DNA from: Hyperoplus lanceolatus
Taxonomy: Eukaryota > Chordata > Actinopteri > Uranoscopiformes > Ammodytidae
Assembly: GCA_026929865.2 (NCBI GenBank)
Contig: CM049407.1
Coordinates: forward strand, 18,775,501-18,839,500
Reading direction: 5' to 3'
Length of the DNA: 64,000 nucleotides
Shown: piece after piece, positions 1 through 11,560 of the stretch
Numbering within the stretch: the first letter of the stretch is position 1
How the letters are laid out: every line of letters starts with the position of its first letter
The notes under the pieces: model-generated
Database searches by the model: none
The model's input: the letters and a program-made list of their open reading frames with translations, nothing else
What the model was told of the DNA's origin: nothing
Position numbers and translations under genes: made by a program

Positions 1-580
1 AGGGCAGAGTATTCCTGGGGTGTCGGTAAGAACACACAGTAGAGTATAGGATGCAGTCATGGGCTTTAATAGCAGACTTTGGTGGTTTACAACACAGCAC
101 AGCAATGCACAGGATAATTAACTTAGGCTTTGGGGTTATGTCTGCATAAGTGACAGAGTGTGTGGTCTGGAAAGGAGATAGACAAGAAACCAAACAACAT
201 TAGTATCAGGGGCTTACATATAATAGTGTGACACCAGACTAGTAACTTCAACTAAGGATGCATAAATTAGGATAATGAAGTGGGCAAAATCGCCGTTTTC
301 TACATAACAGTTAGCTTAACACAGGCCGTGACAAACAGGTAATGAACTCACTTTAAACACTCATAAAGCTCAAGAAATATACAAGTCACGGTAGGCTTAA
401 CCTAAAGCATGTTATGTGCCGTTCACAATAGACAAACTCACGTTTTGGTCAATAATGCACACAAACAGACACTACTCCTCCGCTGAACTCTCTGCCCCTC
501 TGTGCGCATGGAATGTCCAAAAGTAATATAGGCGCGGGCACGGCGAGTGCGGGTGCATGAGGGAAGCGGCCTTTCCAACA
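1..580 (-). repeat. 3' LTR of the BEL/Pao element (partial)
   Basis: This matches 3698-4279 almost base for base. Its minus-strand 5' end begins TGTTGG at 580. The last roughly 35 bases lie outside the window. Differences from the other LTR are a small indel near 10, substitutions near 209-212, and one near 401. Confidence 0.95.
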
Positions 581-598
581 AAGCCACCCCCAAATTTG
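581..598 (-). other. Candidate polypurine tract of the BEL element
   Basis: On the minus strand a G-rich tract (core TTTGGGGGTGGCTT) directly precedes the TGTTGG start of the 3' LTR. This is where plus-strand DNA synthesis is primed in LTR retrotransposons. The call rests on position and composition. Confidence 0.6.
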
Positions 599-628
599 TG
601 TTGAAATTTGCACCATGGAAAGGCCGGC

Positions 629-926
629 CTAAGGTCCATCCTGGCCGTCAGGATTGTCCTCTTCGTCCGGTAACTCAGGTAGCACAATCAGGCGTGCGAT
701 AGGTCTTGTGTATGACCGGTTCTGTATCTGCACTTCAGCTGTCCTCACTCGACCATCTGCACCTGGGAAAACCTTGGTCACTCTTCCAATTTGCCATGAT
801 GAGTGAGGCAGCTGGGAGTCGACAACCATCACCACCATCCCAGTTTCAACATCTGGAGAAGGAGTCTGCCACTTCCCTCTGGTTTGCAATCCAAGCAGGT
901 ATTGCTTGACAAAGGCTGCCCAGAAC
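629..926 (-). pseudogene. Remnant of the BEL pol C-terminal domain (DUF5641-like)
   Basis: This reading frame follows the gag-protease frame at a +1 offset. It encodes the conserved domain that lies after the integrase core in BEL/Pao polyproteins, with a tryptophan-rich start, a GMVVMV strand and an IGRV motif, ending in an acidic tail. It has no ATG of its own and is out of frame with gag-protease, so it is probably not translated. It marks the 3' side of a deletion that removed reverse transcriptase, RNase H and the integrase core. The domain name is from recall of the family; the sequence was not searched. Confidence 0.7.
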
Positions 927-3350
927 CTGTCTGCTTGTTACTTGCTTCTCAAAGCTATAAGGTAAGACATCGAGCTGCCGCAACCTTTCTACATCTCTCT
1001 TCAGCTTGAGCTCTGCAGGGGTGAGGGAGAGGAATTGGCACTGCTGCGGCTGAAGCTGTGTTTGGAGGTATCGTGCTGGTCCCTGTAGCGCCCATCCAAG
1101 CCGTGTCTTGATGGCAGTTGGCCCGTCTGGTGGGCCAGAGCGAACAGGTGCAGTTGGAGTGATCAAGTGAGCGTGATCAGCGCCAATGAGGAGTAAGGGC
1201 TGCACATGTTCAAAGGGCTGCAGTGGGATATCTTTGAGGTGCTTATACCTTTGCAGGATGGCAGCAGGGTAGGAGTGGTCAGCCAGTTCAAGGTGTTTGG
1301 CTGTGAAGGCTGCTGTGATCTCAAAGATCTTCTGAGGATGAGTTGCAGGCGAGATCTGAAAGGAGACTGAGGAACCATTAATGGTTTGGACATCTTGGCG
1401 GATCGTTCTCAGGGCTAAACTCTCATCTGTGCCTTGTAAACCCAGCTTGTGGGCAGCAGGAGAGAGAAGGATAGTACGTTGCGATCCATCGTCCAGTACT
1501 GCATAAGTGTCGAGGGTCTTACCTTGATAGCGAAGCAGGACTCTGATGACCTTAAGGAGGACTCGCTTGCAATCTGTGGGGTTGTCCAGATAGAAGGATT
1601 GAGTAATTGAACTCACCAGGGGGGGCCTTTCACTCGCGCCTTTGGAGTTGACTTCATTGAGGATCTGGAGGTGTTTGCCATTACATATGCTGCATGGTTT
1701 CTTCAGGGTACACTGAGCGGCCATGTGTGTACGTCCACAACGCCAACATCTGCGATTGGTCTTGATCCAGTCGGTAATCTGATCTTTACTGAATGCCTTG
1801 AAGGTAGCGCACTGGCTGAGATAATGATCGTCCTTTCCACAGTAAGGACAGAAGGCCTTCTGAGTTTGCTTGGACGGGGCTGGCTCAGAAGTCTGTTCCT
1901 CTTCAACCTCAGCGGCTCCATGCAGTACGGTAGTTGAACAGATGAATGATTTAACCTCTCTCTTGGGATCCTGTCTCTGCCCTTGTTTAGGTCCCTTGCT
2001 GCTGGTATAGCAATCAAAGCTCTGGCACCAAGCCTCATACTGGAGCCACTCTGACAGGTCATGGAGAGTGTACACTGGCCCAGGGCGACGGCCCATATGA
2101 CGTCGGAACTCTGACCTCATCTCTGCTGGTAACTTACTCAGGAGTCGCTCTGCATGAGACCCGCATCTCAGCTCTGCTTCACCTTCAGGGCCTAGAGTGT
2201 TCAGCATGCCCACAAGGGCCCTTATCTGTAAGGCAAATATCTGAAATGCTTCGGTGTCTCCCCTCTGGACGTCAGGTGAATCCATCACATTGGCAATCTT
2301 TTTAAGAGCCAGCTTATGAGGCTGTCCATATCTCTCAGTCAGAGCAGCCATTGTGTCTGAATAGGGGGATGGGGAGTTAAGAAAGGCGTCCGCCACTAGG
2401 CGAGCATCTTCAAACTTCAAATGATCCATCAAGATTTGATACTTAAATAACTCAGTGGCGTCGCGAGGCAACAGGTTGTCAAGGGCTATCCTTAAACGAG
2501 TGAACTCGCTAGGGTCGTTAGTGACAAAGTTTGGTATTGTTGGCTTGGGACCCCGGTAGATCTGTTCTTGGACTGCTGAGTATGCGTGAGGTGTCATTGG
2601 GGCACCTGAGTGAGGTCTCTGCTGAGGGGGGTACGGTTGCTGAGAAGGCACCTGCGGTGGGTGAGCATGGAAGGGTCCAGGTGGCTCTACCTTGGGCTGT
2701 TGATACCAAGCATGAGCAGGCTGAGCTGTGTAGGCAGCAGGTTGTGACTGAACAGGAGGCTGGTGCAGGTAGCTATAGGACATCGCTGTAGGCTGCACCC
2801 GAGAGGCCTCATAGTACGGCATGTAGGCAGCTTGTGGTAACGCATCTGGTTGGGGCTGACTAGGAGTCACAGAGGCTAATTTATCTTTGACGACTTGCAG
2901 CTCGTGTAGCATGCTCCCTAAGAGATCATATAAGCCCTGGTCCTTGGCTGAATCATCCATCTTGGTAGGGGGTAGGCTGGGTGGATGAGGATAAGGCTGG
3001 TGACCAGTCAACTGACTCGAGGGGTGAGGATAGCTATAGCTGAGCTGTGGAGGATACTGTGGAAGATACTGCACCGTCGAAGCTCCACTGTTGTGACTCA
3101 TCTGAGGTGGTTGCGTAGTCGCAGGCAAAGACTGAGGAAATGTCAGTGTTGCAGTACTCTGTGATGGGTTGACAGCGTACGGCTGGTACATACTCACTGG
3201 AGGTTGAGGTAACCCGGGCGGGCCAGGTGGCACGTGTGGTAACTGCTGGATACTCATTTCCCATGGCTGGTGGTAAGGGAGGGGCTGTGGAGCGGGCATA
3301 GGCTGTAGGAGGGGACCGTGAGGGCTAGAAGCATGATGTCGCGGATCCAT
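846..3350 (-). CDS. BEL/Pao gag plus aspartic protease polyprotein (834 codons)
   Basis: This is one open frame from an ATG at 3350. Residues 1-260 are rich in Pro, Gln, Ser and Tyr. Residues about 270-450 resemble the BEL gag domain (DUF1759-like). Two zinc knuckles follow, starting at Cys501 (CPYC...H...C) and Cys535 (CWRC...H...C), with a third CSIC pair near 553. An A17-like aspartic protease spans about 600-760, with active-site motif LDDGS near 619-623, LLIGADH near 720 and LGWALQG near 751. From about residue 780 the start of reverse transcriptase begins but breaks off near residue 807; the last 27 residues are a frameshifted read of the pol C-terminal domain. Gag would form the particle and the protease would cut it. 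A stop codon lies just upstream in frame, which supports the chosen start. Confidence 0.88.
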   Translation of the reverse strand: MDPRHHASSPHGPLLQPMPAPQPLPYHQPWEMSIQQLPHVPPGPPGLPQPPVSMYQPYAVNPSQSTATLTFPQSLPATTQPPQMSHNSGASTVQYLPQYPPQLSYSYPHPSSQLTGHQPYPHPPSLPPTKMDDSAKDQGLYDLLGSMLHELQVVKDKLASVTPSQPQPDALPQAAYMPYYEASRVQPTAMSYSYLHQPPVQSQPAAYTAQPAHAWYQQPKVEPPGPFHAHPPQVPSQQPYPPQQRPHSGAPMTPHAYSAVQEQIYRGPKPTIPNFVTNDPSEFTRLRIALDNLLPRDATELFKYQILMDHLKFEDARLVADAFLNSPSPYSDTMAALTERYGQPHKLALKKIANVMDSPDVQRGDTEAFQIFALQIRALVGMLNTLGPEGEAELRCGSHAERLLSKLPAEMRSEFRRHMGRRPGPVYTLHDLSEWLQYEAWCQSFDCYTSSKGPKQGQRQDPKREVKSFICSTTVLHGAAEVEEEQTSEPAPSKQTQKAFCPYCGKDDHYLSQCATFKAFSKDQITDWIKTNRRCWRCGRTHMAAQCTLKKPCSICNGKHLQILNEVNSKGASERPPLVSSITQSFYLDNPTDCKRVLLKVIRVLLRYQGKTLDTYAVLDDGSQRTILLSPAAHKLGLQGTDESLALRTIRQDVQTINGSSVSFQISPATHPQKIFEITAAFTAKHLELADHSYPAAILQRYKHLKDIPLQPFEHVQPLLLIGADHAHLITPTAPVRSGPPDGPTAIKTRLGWALQGPARYLQTQLQPQQCQFLSLTPAELKLKRDVERLRQLDVLPYSFEKQVTSRQVLGSLCQAIPAWIANQREVADSFSRC

Positions 3351-3361
3351 GCTTGACTGAC

Positions 3362-3398
3362 TGCACTGACTTCAGCATCGAATGCTGAAGTCAGTGCA
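3362..3398. other. Perfect 17-bp inverted repeat in the BEL leader
   Basis: Arms 3362-3378 and 3382-3398 are exact reverse complements around a 3-base loop. In the minus-strand RNA this hairpin ends 12 bases before the gag ATG at 3350. It could act in RNA packaging, dimerisation or control of gag translation. The structure is seen; the function is inferred. Confidence 0.85.
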
Positions 3399-3644
3399 TC
3401 CATGGGGCCTGACTGGCTTAAGGGGCTGGAGGCTCCAGAAGATCGTGGAGATGCTATTTCTCCCTCCTCGGTGCCATGTGCATGCTGTGCTGTGTTAAGG
3501 GATAAAGGAGGTTGACTAGTAAATCTCTGGCCTACACTCAAGTCATAGACATAGTCTAGGAGGTAGGCAGGTGGCTGAAGTTGGCGTCGTGTGCCTTGGC
3601 TGCATGTTGAAAGGCAACGTCTCAATCCAGGAAAATCACAATAT

Positions 3645-3662
3645 CCGGCTCGAAGGACCAAA
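3645..3662 (-). other. Primer-binding site of the BEL element
   Basis: Directly after the 5' LTR end (CA at 3663) the minus strand reads TTTGGTCCTTCGAGCCGG. From memory this resembles the start of many BEL/Pao interiors, where a tRNA 3' end primes reverse transcription. I did not assign the tRNA. Confidence 0.75.
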
Positions 3663-4279
3663 TGTTGAATGGGTGGACTGTATAAGGCTATTGGGTTAGG
3701 GCAGAGTGTCTTCCTGGGGTGTCGGTAAGAACACACAGTAGAGTATAGGATGCAGTCATGGGCTTTAATAGCAGACTTTGGTGGTTTACAACACAGCACA
3801 GCAATGCACAGGATAATTAACTTAGGCTTTGGGGTTATGTCTGCATAAGTGACAGAGTGTGTGGTCTGGAAAGGAGATAGACAAGAAACCAAACAACAAT
3901 AATATCAGGGGCTTACATATAATAGTGTGACACCAGACTAGTAACTTCAACTAAGGATGCATAAATTAGGATAATGAAGTGGGCAAAATCGCCGTTTTCT
4001 ACATAACAGTTAGCTTAACACAGGCCGTGACAAACAGGTAATGAACTCACTTTAAACACTCATAAAGCTCAAGAAATATACAAGTCACGGTAGGCTTAAC
4101 TTAAAGCATGTTATGTGCCGTTCACAATAGACAAACTCACGTTTTGGTCAATAATGCACACAAACAGACACTACTCCTCCGCTGAACTCTCTGCCCCTCT
4201 GTGCGCATGGAATGTCCAAAAGTAATATAGGCGCGGGCACGGCGAGTGCGGGTGCATGAGGGAAGCGGCCTTTCCAACA
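3663..4279 (-). repeat. 5' LTR of the BEL/Pao element (617 bp, complete)
   Basis: On the minus strand it starts TGTTGG at 4279 and ends CAACA at 3663, giving TG...CA ends. It should hold the element's promoter and polyadenylation signal. The target-site duplication cannot be checked because the other end is off the window. Confidence 0.94.
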
Positions 4280-5250
4280 ATGTGTGTTTTAACCAAAACA
4301 ATAATTTTGTTTATTGGGTTTCCCCTGTATTTTATTAATTCATGACTAAGTAAAGTGTTGTGTTAACTGTAATATATGAACCTGAACGCTCATGGAACAG
4401 TCCAGACTTAAATAAATATGCCTCTAATGAACAACCAAGGCAGTGCAAAGTAACCATCCTTTACCTCAGACAAGCTCATTGTGAATTTATAAACCTTTCT
4501 AATTTATTCCACTAAATTAATCTTGCAAAACAATATTTCGAAACAACCTGAATCCAGCAGGCCTATTAGCATAGGCTACAATAGTAGTGAGCATCTTCTC
4601 TAGCTGCTTCCTGTCACCCTTCTTTGCCCTCTGAGGTGTTTTACCCATAGATAGTATATCAACGGTTTTACCAGATTGCAACCTCAGTAGGAGCCATAAC
4701 TGTAACATTAATAGGCTACAATTTAATGACAAACAGCAAATTTATAATAGACATGGTGTGTTCTCATGTGTTGGACCTCAATAATTTAATTTGCCTGTTT
4801 AAACAGAAATCACTGTGACTATAGGATCACTTTATCGAAAAGGAATTTTACTGACGTGTATTTTCATTTGTTGATGATGTTGATCGTTATACTTTCCACT
4901 TGTGCGCAGTTTTAGCAACCATTGGCTGGTAGGTTGGTGAAGCCTGAAGCTTCCTGTCTTAATTTGAATATCAGTCACAAAGCTGATATTGACAGCATTC
5001 TGGTGGATCTGACAGTCATTAGGTCTACATACAATGGACTGATCAGAGTGTGAAATCATTGATGGCCTACACTGCACACAGTTTTGTGTGGTGCTGCACA
5101 GGTTTTGATTCCTGGAGAATCTCTCATTTTGTGTGCAGTTGAAATGCGTTGGCTATGTCCGCTCCCTCCCAAGGTCTGAGTGAAGTGGAGTGGACGCACC
5201 TCTTGAATTATCTGTGCAGTAGTAGATGTGAAGTGAAGTATGATTGGGAA
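4280..5250. other. Intergenic DNA, no gene recognised
   Basis: AT-rich sequence next to the BEL insertion. Short open frames here (for example minus strand 4517-4732) have no recognisable domain. Nothing else is supported. Confidence 0.5.
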
Positions 5251-5254
5251 TTGT

Positions 5255-5385
5255 ATTTTAATCATTGTCAGATTTCTCGTTGGACTGGCAGCCTGTCAAG
5301 GGTGTTTTCCTGCCTTGTGGCCAGTGCATTCTGGGATGCAATCCAGCCTGTTGTGCCAGATCTTCTGGATGACTTCAAACTGTAT
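5255..5385 (+). repeat. Old dispersed fish repeat tail (SINE/LINE-derived)
   Basis: The stretch with GACTGGCAGCCTGTCAAGGG, then TCCTGCCTTGTGGCCAGTG, then CTGGGATGCAATCCAGCC is a diverged version of the common teleost repeat tail 'gactggcgacctgtccagggtg...cctgcctc...ctgggataggctccagcc'. An 86-codon frame crosses it but is a by-product of the repeat. The assignment is from pattern memory. Confidence 0.65.
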
Positions 5386-5664
5386 TTGGAGTCCACACAA
5401 GCAGGCTAACATTATTAATTTGCTTAATTCATACATCTAATTTATTTGAGACTATTCAATTCAAGAACATCTATCTATCGTTCTGGTTTTATGCATTCAT
5501 TGGATGTCAGTTTGTAGTTTTTGGCAGTGCAGATCCTGAATGGAAGCCAACATGTGTTGTGTATATTTCCGGGGCAGTATATTCATGAGGAAACTCAGAA
5601 GGAGAAGAAGCCGAACAATAAAACAGCAACAACACTTTCTGTGAAGTACAGGAAAGTACTAGTT

Positions 5665-5670
5665 TTTATT
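5665..5670 (-). terminator. zbtb20: Candidate distal polyadenylation signal of zbtb20
   Basis: The minus strand reads AATAAA here. About 25-50 bases further downstream it becomes GT-rich (TGTTGTTGCTG type), as expected for a downstream processing element. It would end a zbtb20 3' UTR of about 11.6 kb. Other AATAAA matches exist in the UTR, so this is only a candidate. Confidence 0.35.
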
Positions 5671-8600
5671 CCTTCATAATCAAACTTCACAAACAGCTTG
5701 AACTTGTACAATACCTCAGAGAGTGAAAATTACAAAAAAAGTGCTGGTAACATTTACAAAAATCATCCTTACTTAGCAACAATCAGTTTATTCTTCCACA
5801 CTTTTTTTAGTCTTTTGTATTAAGGCTTAATACTTCTGTATAAAGTATATGCAAGATAAGTCTTCACAGTTTTTCGAAAAAAGTCACAATATTATGTAAC
5901 ATAATGAAGCTTTTACGGCTATTTTCTTTATAATAACAAATACACATCACTGGTAAATATATGTGAAATACAGGGCTTATTGTAAAATGGCAAGTAATGA
6001 TACTGTTTGCTGAGATAAATTGATTCCACACACTGTTATAGGAAAGTTCTGACATACCATTGCTATAACTGAAGGAGGAAAAGAAAATGATAAGCATAAA
6101 ACACTTGGGAGATCGCCTCCAAACTTTGGCACATCCCATTAAACAATTTCACAAAATCCGAGATTTGTTTTTGAAATCATACATATGGAAGAATAGCTAA
6201 ACTGGCATAAAGTGAAAACATGCTGTGTAGTAAGGTGCTAAATCAGAGATATTACATAGCCAGCCTTTTTCCACCCCACATGGACTGACATGAATAAGGT
6301 GCATTTGTAAGACTCAACGCATATAGGCCTTTTCTTAGATGTCAACAAAATATGTAATAAATACAAGTTCTCAAAAACAACCTAAATCAATTTGACCAAT
6401 AGTCTTGAGGCGACCTCGTATACTCATGCATTCCCATGGATTCAGAGAAATGAATATCTCTACTGCAGTTGTGTAACTCTCTAACTGTGGCATGTGAAAG
6501 TAAAAGCTGTATTGTATTAATGGTATGTGTTATTTGCTTTTTTTCCTATTTTTATGGTATTTTTATTTGATTTTTTTTAAACTGTTGAAATTGTGACAAA
6601 CGATGATGAGTAAGGAGATGTAATTGAAAAAACTGAATGCAAAACTAAGCCAAGATATATATTCACAAGATCCTCTAAGCTGCACTGGTTTACAGGTCAA
6701 CAGATGAGAGCTCTAGCCCTAGACTTACCAATTTCACCCTCATGCATACTGTACGGTTAAAGTGACGCAACAAGCTTGCTTAAATAGTCTACATCACAAA
6801 AGCAATTTGGTTTTAGTGCAAACACAATTGGCTGGCTTCAGCTTCTCAATAATAACAAGCTCACCAAGGAGATTACAAGAAGGCACATACTTATGCTTCC
6901 TCTAACACGCAACATATTTAGACAAACCGTAACATCTTTCAACAACACCACAAAGCGGTGGAAACAGGAAAGCTACTACATCCAGATAAAATGGTGAAGT
7001 TTTGCTGTTTGTGAATTACGGGAAAATTTACACTTAATCATCAACAAAATGAAGACATCAAGGTCAATAGCTACTGCTGTCATGATTGACCTTGTTGAAA
7101 AAGCATGAACGTATGATACATTTTGGTGAACACAGATTCTCTACGTACTTGGCCAATGATGCTGTCTTCATTACCACAAAAGATGCATTTGTAATATTTT
7201 TTTTCTTTCATAATCATTATTTCACTCTAAGGTATTTTTTCTCGGAATGAAAAAAACACCCAGAGACCAAATATGCAGAGAAAACAAGTGTTTTTTCAAG
7301 GGAAAGGTGCGCACGACAGTGAACAGCTGGGCTCATATTTTGGTTATTTGTGTTTAAATGTGTTGACCGCTGTGTGATGAAGACAATGTGACTGGTTGGG
7401 AAATAGATTCCTTCCCTCATACATCCCCATGTCTCACTTTAGATCTGTGAGAGCTGCTCGATTTGTCCAAAACAATCGCAGGAGGAAACAACAGTTTTAA
7501 TGCCCCTTTAAATCTGGACACTTATTACGCAGGGGTTCTGCTGGGAGAAAAAAAAACAAAGAAACCCTGCTACTAACAGCAACGTTTGGATCTCACGTGC
7601 ATTTAAAAAAGCTGACCGATTCTGTATCTTTGAAAAAACCAACAAAAAACCAAACAAATCCAAACTTGTCAAATATCACCATTTACTCAGCATCGCCAGT
7701 GTGGGGTGACAACCGTCACAAACTATGGTTAGAAAATGTGTTGAGTGAATTATATTGCTTTTGATTGAAGAAGACCAAAATAAGTCTAGTGCAAATCTCT
7801 TTTCTGATTTGAGAAGTGGTGGTTGGTGTAATGAGACTCGACTGTCATATCTGCTCTACCACAGCAAGAACACACCGGGTGATTTTGATAACTGGATAGC
7901 TGTCAAGTGGTATCCCTTTATGGTTTTTCCTTAATATTTAAGAGAGCACTCCTTCAGAAAGAAAAACGAAGAAAAAAAGTCACCAGTCAATGCCGTGCAA
8001 CAATTTGGAAGGACACACCCTATTTATGATGTATATCCAATTCTATAGAACCTATTCATCACCCAATGTACGCAGTTTACTAGCACAAAGTCAGTCTAAT
8101 GACTCCTGTCTTGGGCGGGAGGATGGGCTGCCAACTTTTAGTCATCCTCCCCTGTACAGCTGGGAGGATGTGCTTTGTCTTTCTGCTCACGTCTGGTTTA
8201 ACGGGTGTCTTCTGTGCAGTTTTGTCTGTCAAATACATCTCTCAACTTGGAAATGTTGGAAAACTCACTCCAGTCCAGTGTTTGACAAATCATGTTATAA
8301 AAAAAGAAAGAAAAAAACGTCCTTGCACATACATTAAAAAAAAACTTTATCCCCTATGTCAAAACAGCAGACAATACATTTCAAACAAGCTTGTTTCATA
8401 ACAATAATAATAACAAAAAAACACAAACCAACTTGGAGCATAAATTATCAAATACAAACTGAAAACACATTACTGCAGCATATATTTCAGGGTTGCTTAG
8501 TTGCGATGTTAACTATCTTTACTACAACAGCTCAACTTCTGCCAAGTTCATAACTATAGAGGAGAAGTATTTTTTTAGGGAAATAATGCAATATCAAGCT

Positions 8601-11511
8601 AACGTAGGCCCAAAGAGAAAAAAAAGCTTAACAAAATATACATATTGATCTCATAGTTTAACTCAAGTGTATGTTTTACAAATGCATCTACATACAAGAT
8701 ATGGCAACATCACGCCTGACAGCCAGATGAAAAGAAAAAAGAAAATGTGTCATTTTAAAATGTGTCGATATTTGAGAAATTCTGGCCTCAACCCAGGTAC
8801 AAAACATCGCCTGAATTACAGTAATTTAATCTCCTATTTTGAACACACAGAGCTGAAAAATGTACAGCAGATTCACCTAGAACTAGATCTTACAGTAAAA
8901 TAATATGGTCAGATCTCGCCAAATGGTTTACATTCTGCTTGCAGATGCTGTGTGGTTATTACAAAAATATGTCTTGTGATCACTTCCATTAACATTTGGA
9001 AAATATTTGTGATATTTGAATCCATGTTACCGTTTGGTTATAATTAACTTTTATTTTGTAGTGATGGCTGGCTTTGATGGTGTTTTTTTTAAGGAAACAT
9101 GAACGGCACTATTATTTGCTCACAGATCATGAGCACCTCAGTTACGTTTGACTTGAATTGCTGAGACTGAAAGTATCATTATTATTCTCTTTCCTTTTAC
9201 TCTCTTTTTTTGGCTTAATAAAAAACCTACAAATATGTGCAAACTTAACATCTTGGTCCATCTCAAGTATAAATGGCTAAATGTCACAATGTCAGATTAG
9301 TATTTTAGGGACAGCATTATTAGACAGTGTCAATATTTGAACTACATTGCTTTAACAAAACTATTTCGATATAACTCTGCATGAAGGTGAACAGGTCTAC
9401 ACTGGTTTGCTAAATGTGTGTACAAAAGACGTAACCAATGATTACTGGGTATTGGGTTTTGTTAGAGGAGCAATGCAACATTAACAATCTTGTACATGTT
9501 TTAACATGCAATAGTTTACATCACAGCTACTGTTGTCTGATTCATTTTTATGTTTTGTCTTATTTCTTATAAAAAAAACTATTTTGGTCTACAATAGGCA
9601 AATCAAAACAACCACACAACTATAAACAACTGATCAAGTGACAAACACACAGATGCATTTTCACAAGCATCCTGCCATGAGAAGAAAAAGAAAGAAACCC
9701 TATATATAAAAAATACACACACACACCCACACACACAACTGAAGCAAACTATCCCAATCGTAGGAACCCCACACACATAGAAAATAAATATTATTTTCTC
9801 CAAAAAACTTAAATGATCTCAACCCTTCTTTGGTTTGGTTTTCTCCATTTGACTTCTAATGATTAGCAACCCCCTTTTACAAATTACCACTAGCAGCCCC
9901 TCTAGGAACATCATTTTGAATTTAAGTCTGCAAATCCGTTGTGGCAGACCACATGCTGGCTGAGACAGTGACCAACGTCTTGTGTGCTGAGGGAGAGCCT
10001 CCACTTCTTTTAGCTTTTTTGTTTTCAATATTTTAAGTTTGCGCACTATAAAAAGAGAGACCTACAGTGATAGCATAGTGCATGTTGTCTATATAACCAG
10101 TCCATACGAGCATAAACTGTGCTCAAAGCTTATAAGGATTGTGATCTTGTGGACATTTTTTGAATAAACAAGAGAGATTAGATTAAAACAAACTGATTAT
10201 TTATATGAGGGAAATATACATTTGATTGAATGTTTTGATGATGTTATGGGCAATGTTTGCTATGACATAATCAAATATCCAAGAGATCTGGAAAACCACT
10301 AAGCGCTGGAAAGCCTCCTTAATGTTCGGTTGGTTAAGTGTGGTTAAAAAGGTGCCAGACTAGGAGTTGGAATGATCTGGTCTTGAACAGGAATGCTTTA
10401 TTGTTTAGTTACGCCGCTGCACACATTAAAAAAAATAACGAATCCTTTTGTTGAGCTGGACTAGGCCAAAAAATAAGAAGAAAAAGACTACAAAGAGTGA
10501 GAACACAAAGAGGTTCCATGTTTAGTCTTCAGAGTATAAATCGTGCCTAAGTCTCCTCATCATTATGATAAAAAGAAGGTACTGGGGGGCCTGTTATCGA
10601 GGGACACTCAAAATACAGTATGTGCGCCATCAAAAACAAATGTGCCCCCCTGTGTGGACTGTGCTGTGTTAGACAGGACTGCATGCTTCATTTGGACTGA
10701 TGGATGGTATAGTTACTTGAGGATGACGGCTGATTCCAAAAACCTCATCACAGTAGTGTAGTAACTGCATGATGTTTGGGAGAGAGTCAAAATATAATCT
10801 AGATGTTGTTATAGCTTATAGTTTTGCTGTGTTGAACTCTGAACAGCTGCTTCACCGTATGTGTGTAAAGCTCCGGAAACCTAAACAAAATCTGGATTTT
10901 TGACTGTAAAATCTGAGCAGATGCTGTTTGTGTGTGTGTCAGTGTAACGGTTGGATGACAGGGACTAGCTACTGTAGATCACATTGCCTATATCAATAAT
11001 GCTTCATTTTAACTTCAAACGTGTATGATAAACTAGGCCTTTCAATGGTGCATCTGTTAATCATAGCTGTTAAATTCTATTTTGTTCTTGAAAACTATGT
11101 ATTATGGAGGATTTAAAGATTCAAAATAAAGGCAATCACTTGCTTTTGGTAAGGCGCATGTTTTTTTCTGTAATATATTATTTTGTCAAAAGGTTTTACT
11201 GAAAAATTCTAACTTAAAAATATTATTTTTAAAGAAAATATCCTGCTTGGTTCTCACATCTAATTTAACAATAGTGGTACCCATTAAAAACAGTGTCTTT
11301 TTTTACCCCCTAAATTTGGCACAGTAACTAGGCTGGAGAAGGTTAGAGAGAAAACTGTGGTAATTAGTCCACAGGGGACAGAATAATAAGCCATCCCGAA
11401 AACCCTTTATCTTGCAGCCATTCAGTCCTGAAACTTCATTTATGGGTTTTATTCTACCAGATTAGTTTTGTGCTCATGTTGTTAAACCACCCGCTTAAAA
11501 ACATTCAAATG

Positions 11512-11512
<1 letters not shown>

Positions 11513-11559
<47 letters not shown>
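11513..11559. repeat. (TG)n microsatellite
   Basis: Uninterrupted TG dinucleotide run of about 47 bases. Confidence 0.98.

Positions 11560-11560
<1 letters not shown>

Larger units (their letters stand above)
1..4279 (-). mobile_element. BEL/Pao LTR retrotransposon, internally deleted, 3' LTR cut by window edge
   Basis: Two direct repeats (1-580 and 3663-4279) flank a minus-strand interior that codes for gag and an A17-type aspartic protease and ends in a fragment of the BEL C-terminal pol domain. In minus-strand order it runs 5' LTR, primer-binding site, leader with a hairpin, gag-protease, deletion junction, pol C-terminal remnant, polypurine tract, 3' LTR. Reverse transcriptase, RNase H and the integrase core are missing, so this copy cannot move on its own. 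The LTRs differ at only about three bases plus one small indel over some 580 bases, so the insertion is recent. The element continues about 35 bases past the window start. The zinc knuckles, protease motif and domain order separate it from Gypsy and Copia elements. Confidence 0.93.

Noticed and set aside
3254..3892. Minus-strand 212-codon frame across the BEL leader and LTR
   Set aside because: It reads through the LTR end, primer site and leader out of frame with gag. At most the part from the ATG at 3402 is an overlapping upstream frame.
5149..5409. Plus-strand 86-codon frame that looks like a small protein
   Set aside because: Its sequence is a translated form of a common fish repeat tail and has no splice or start support.
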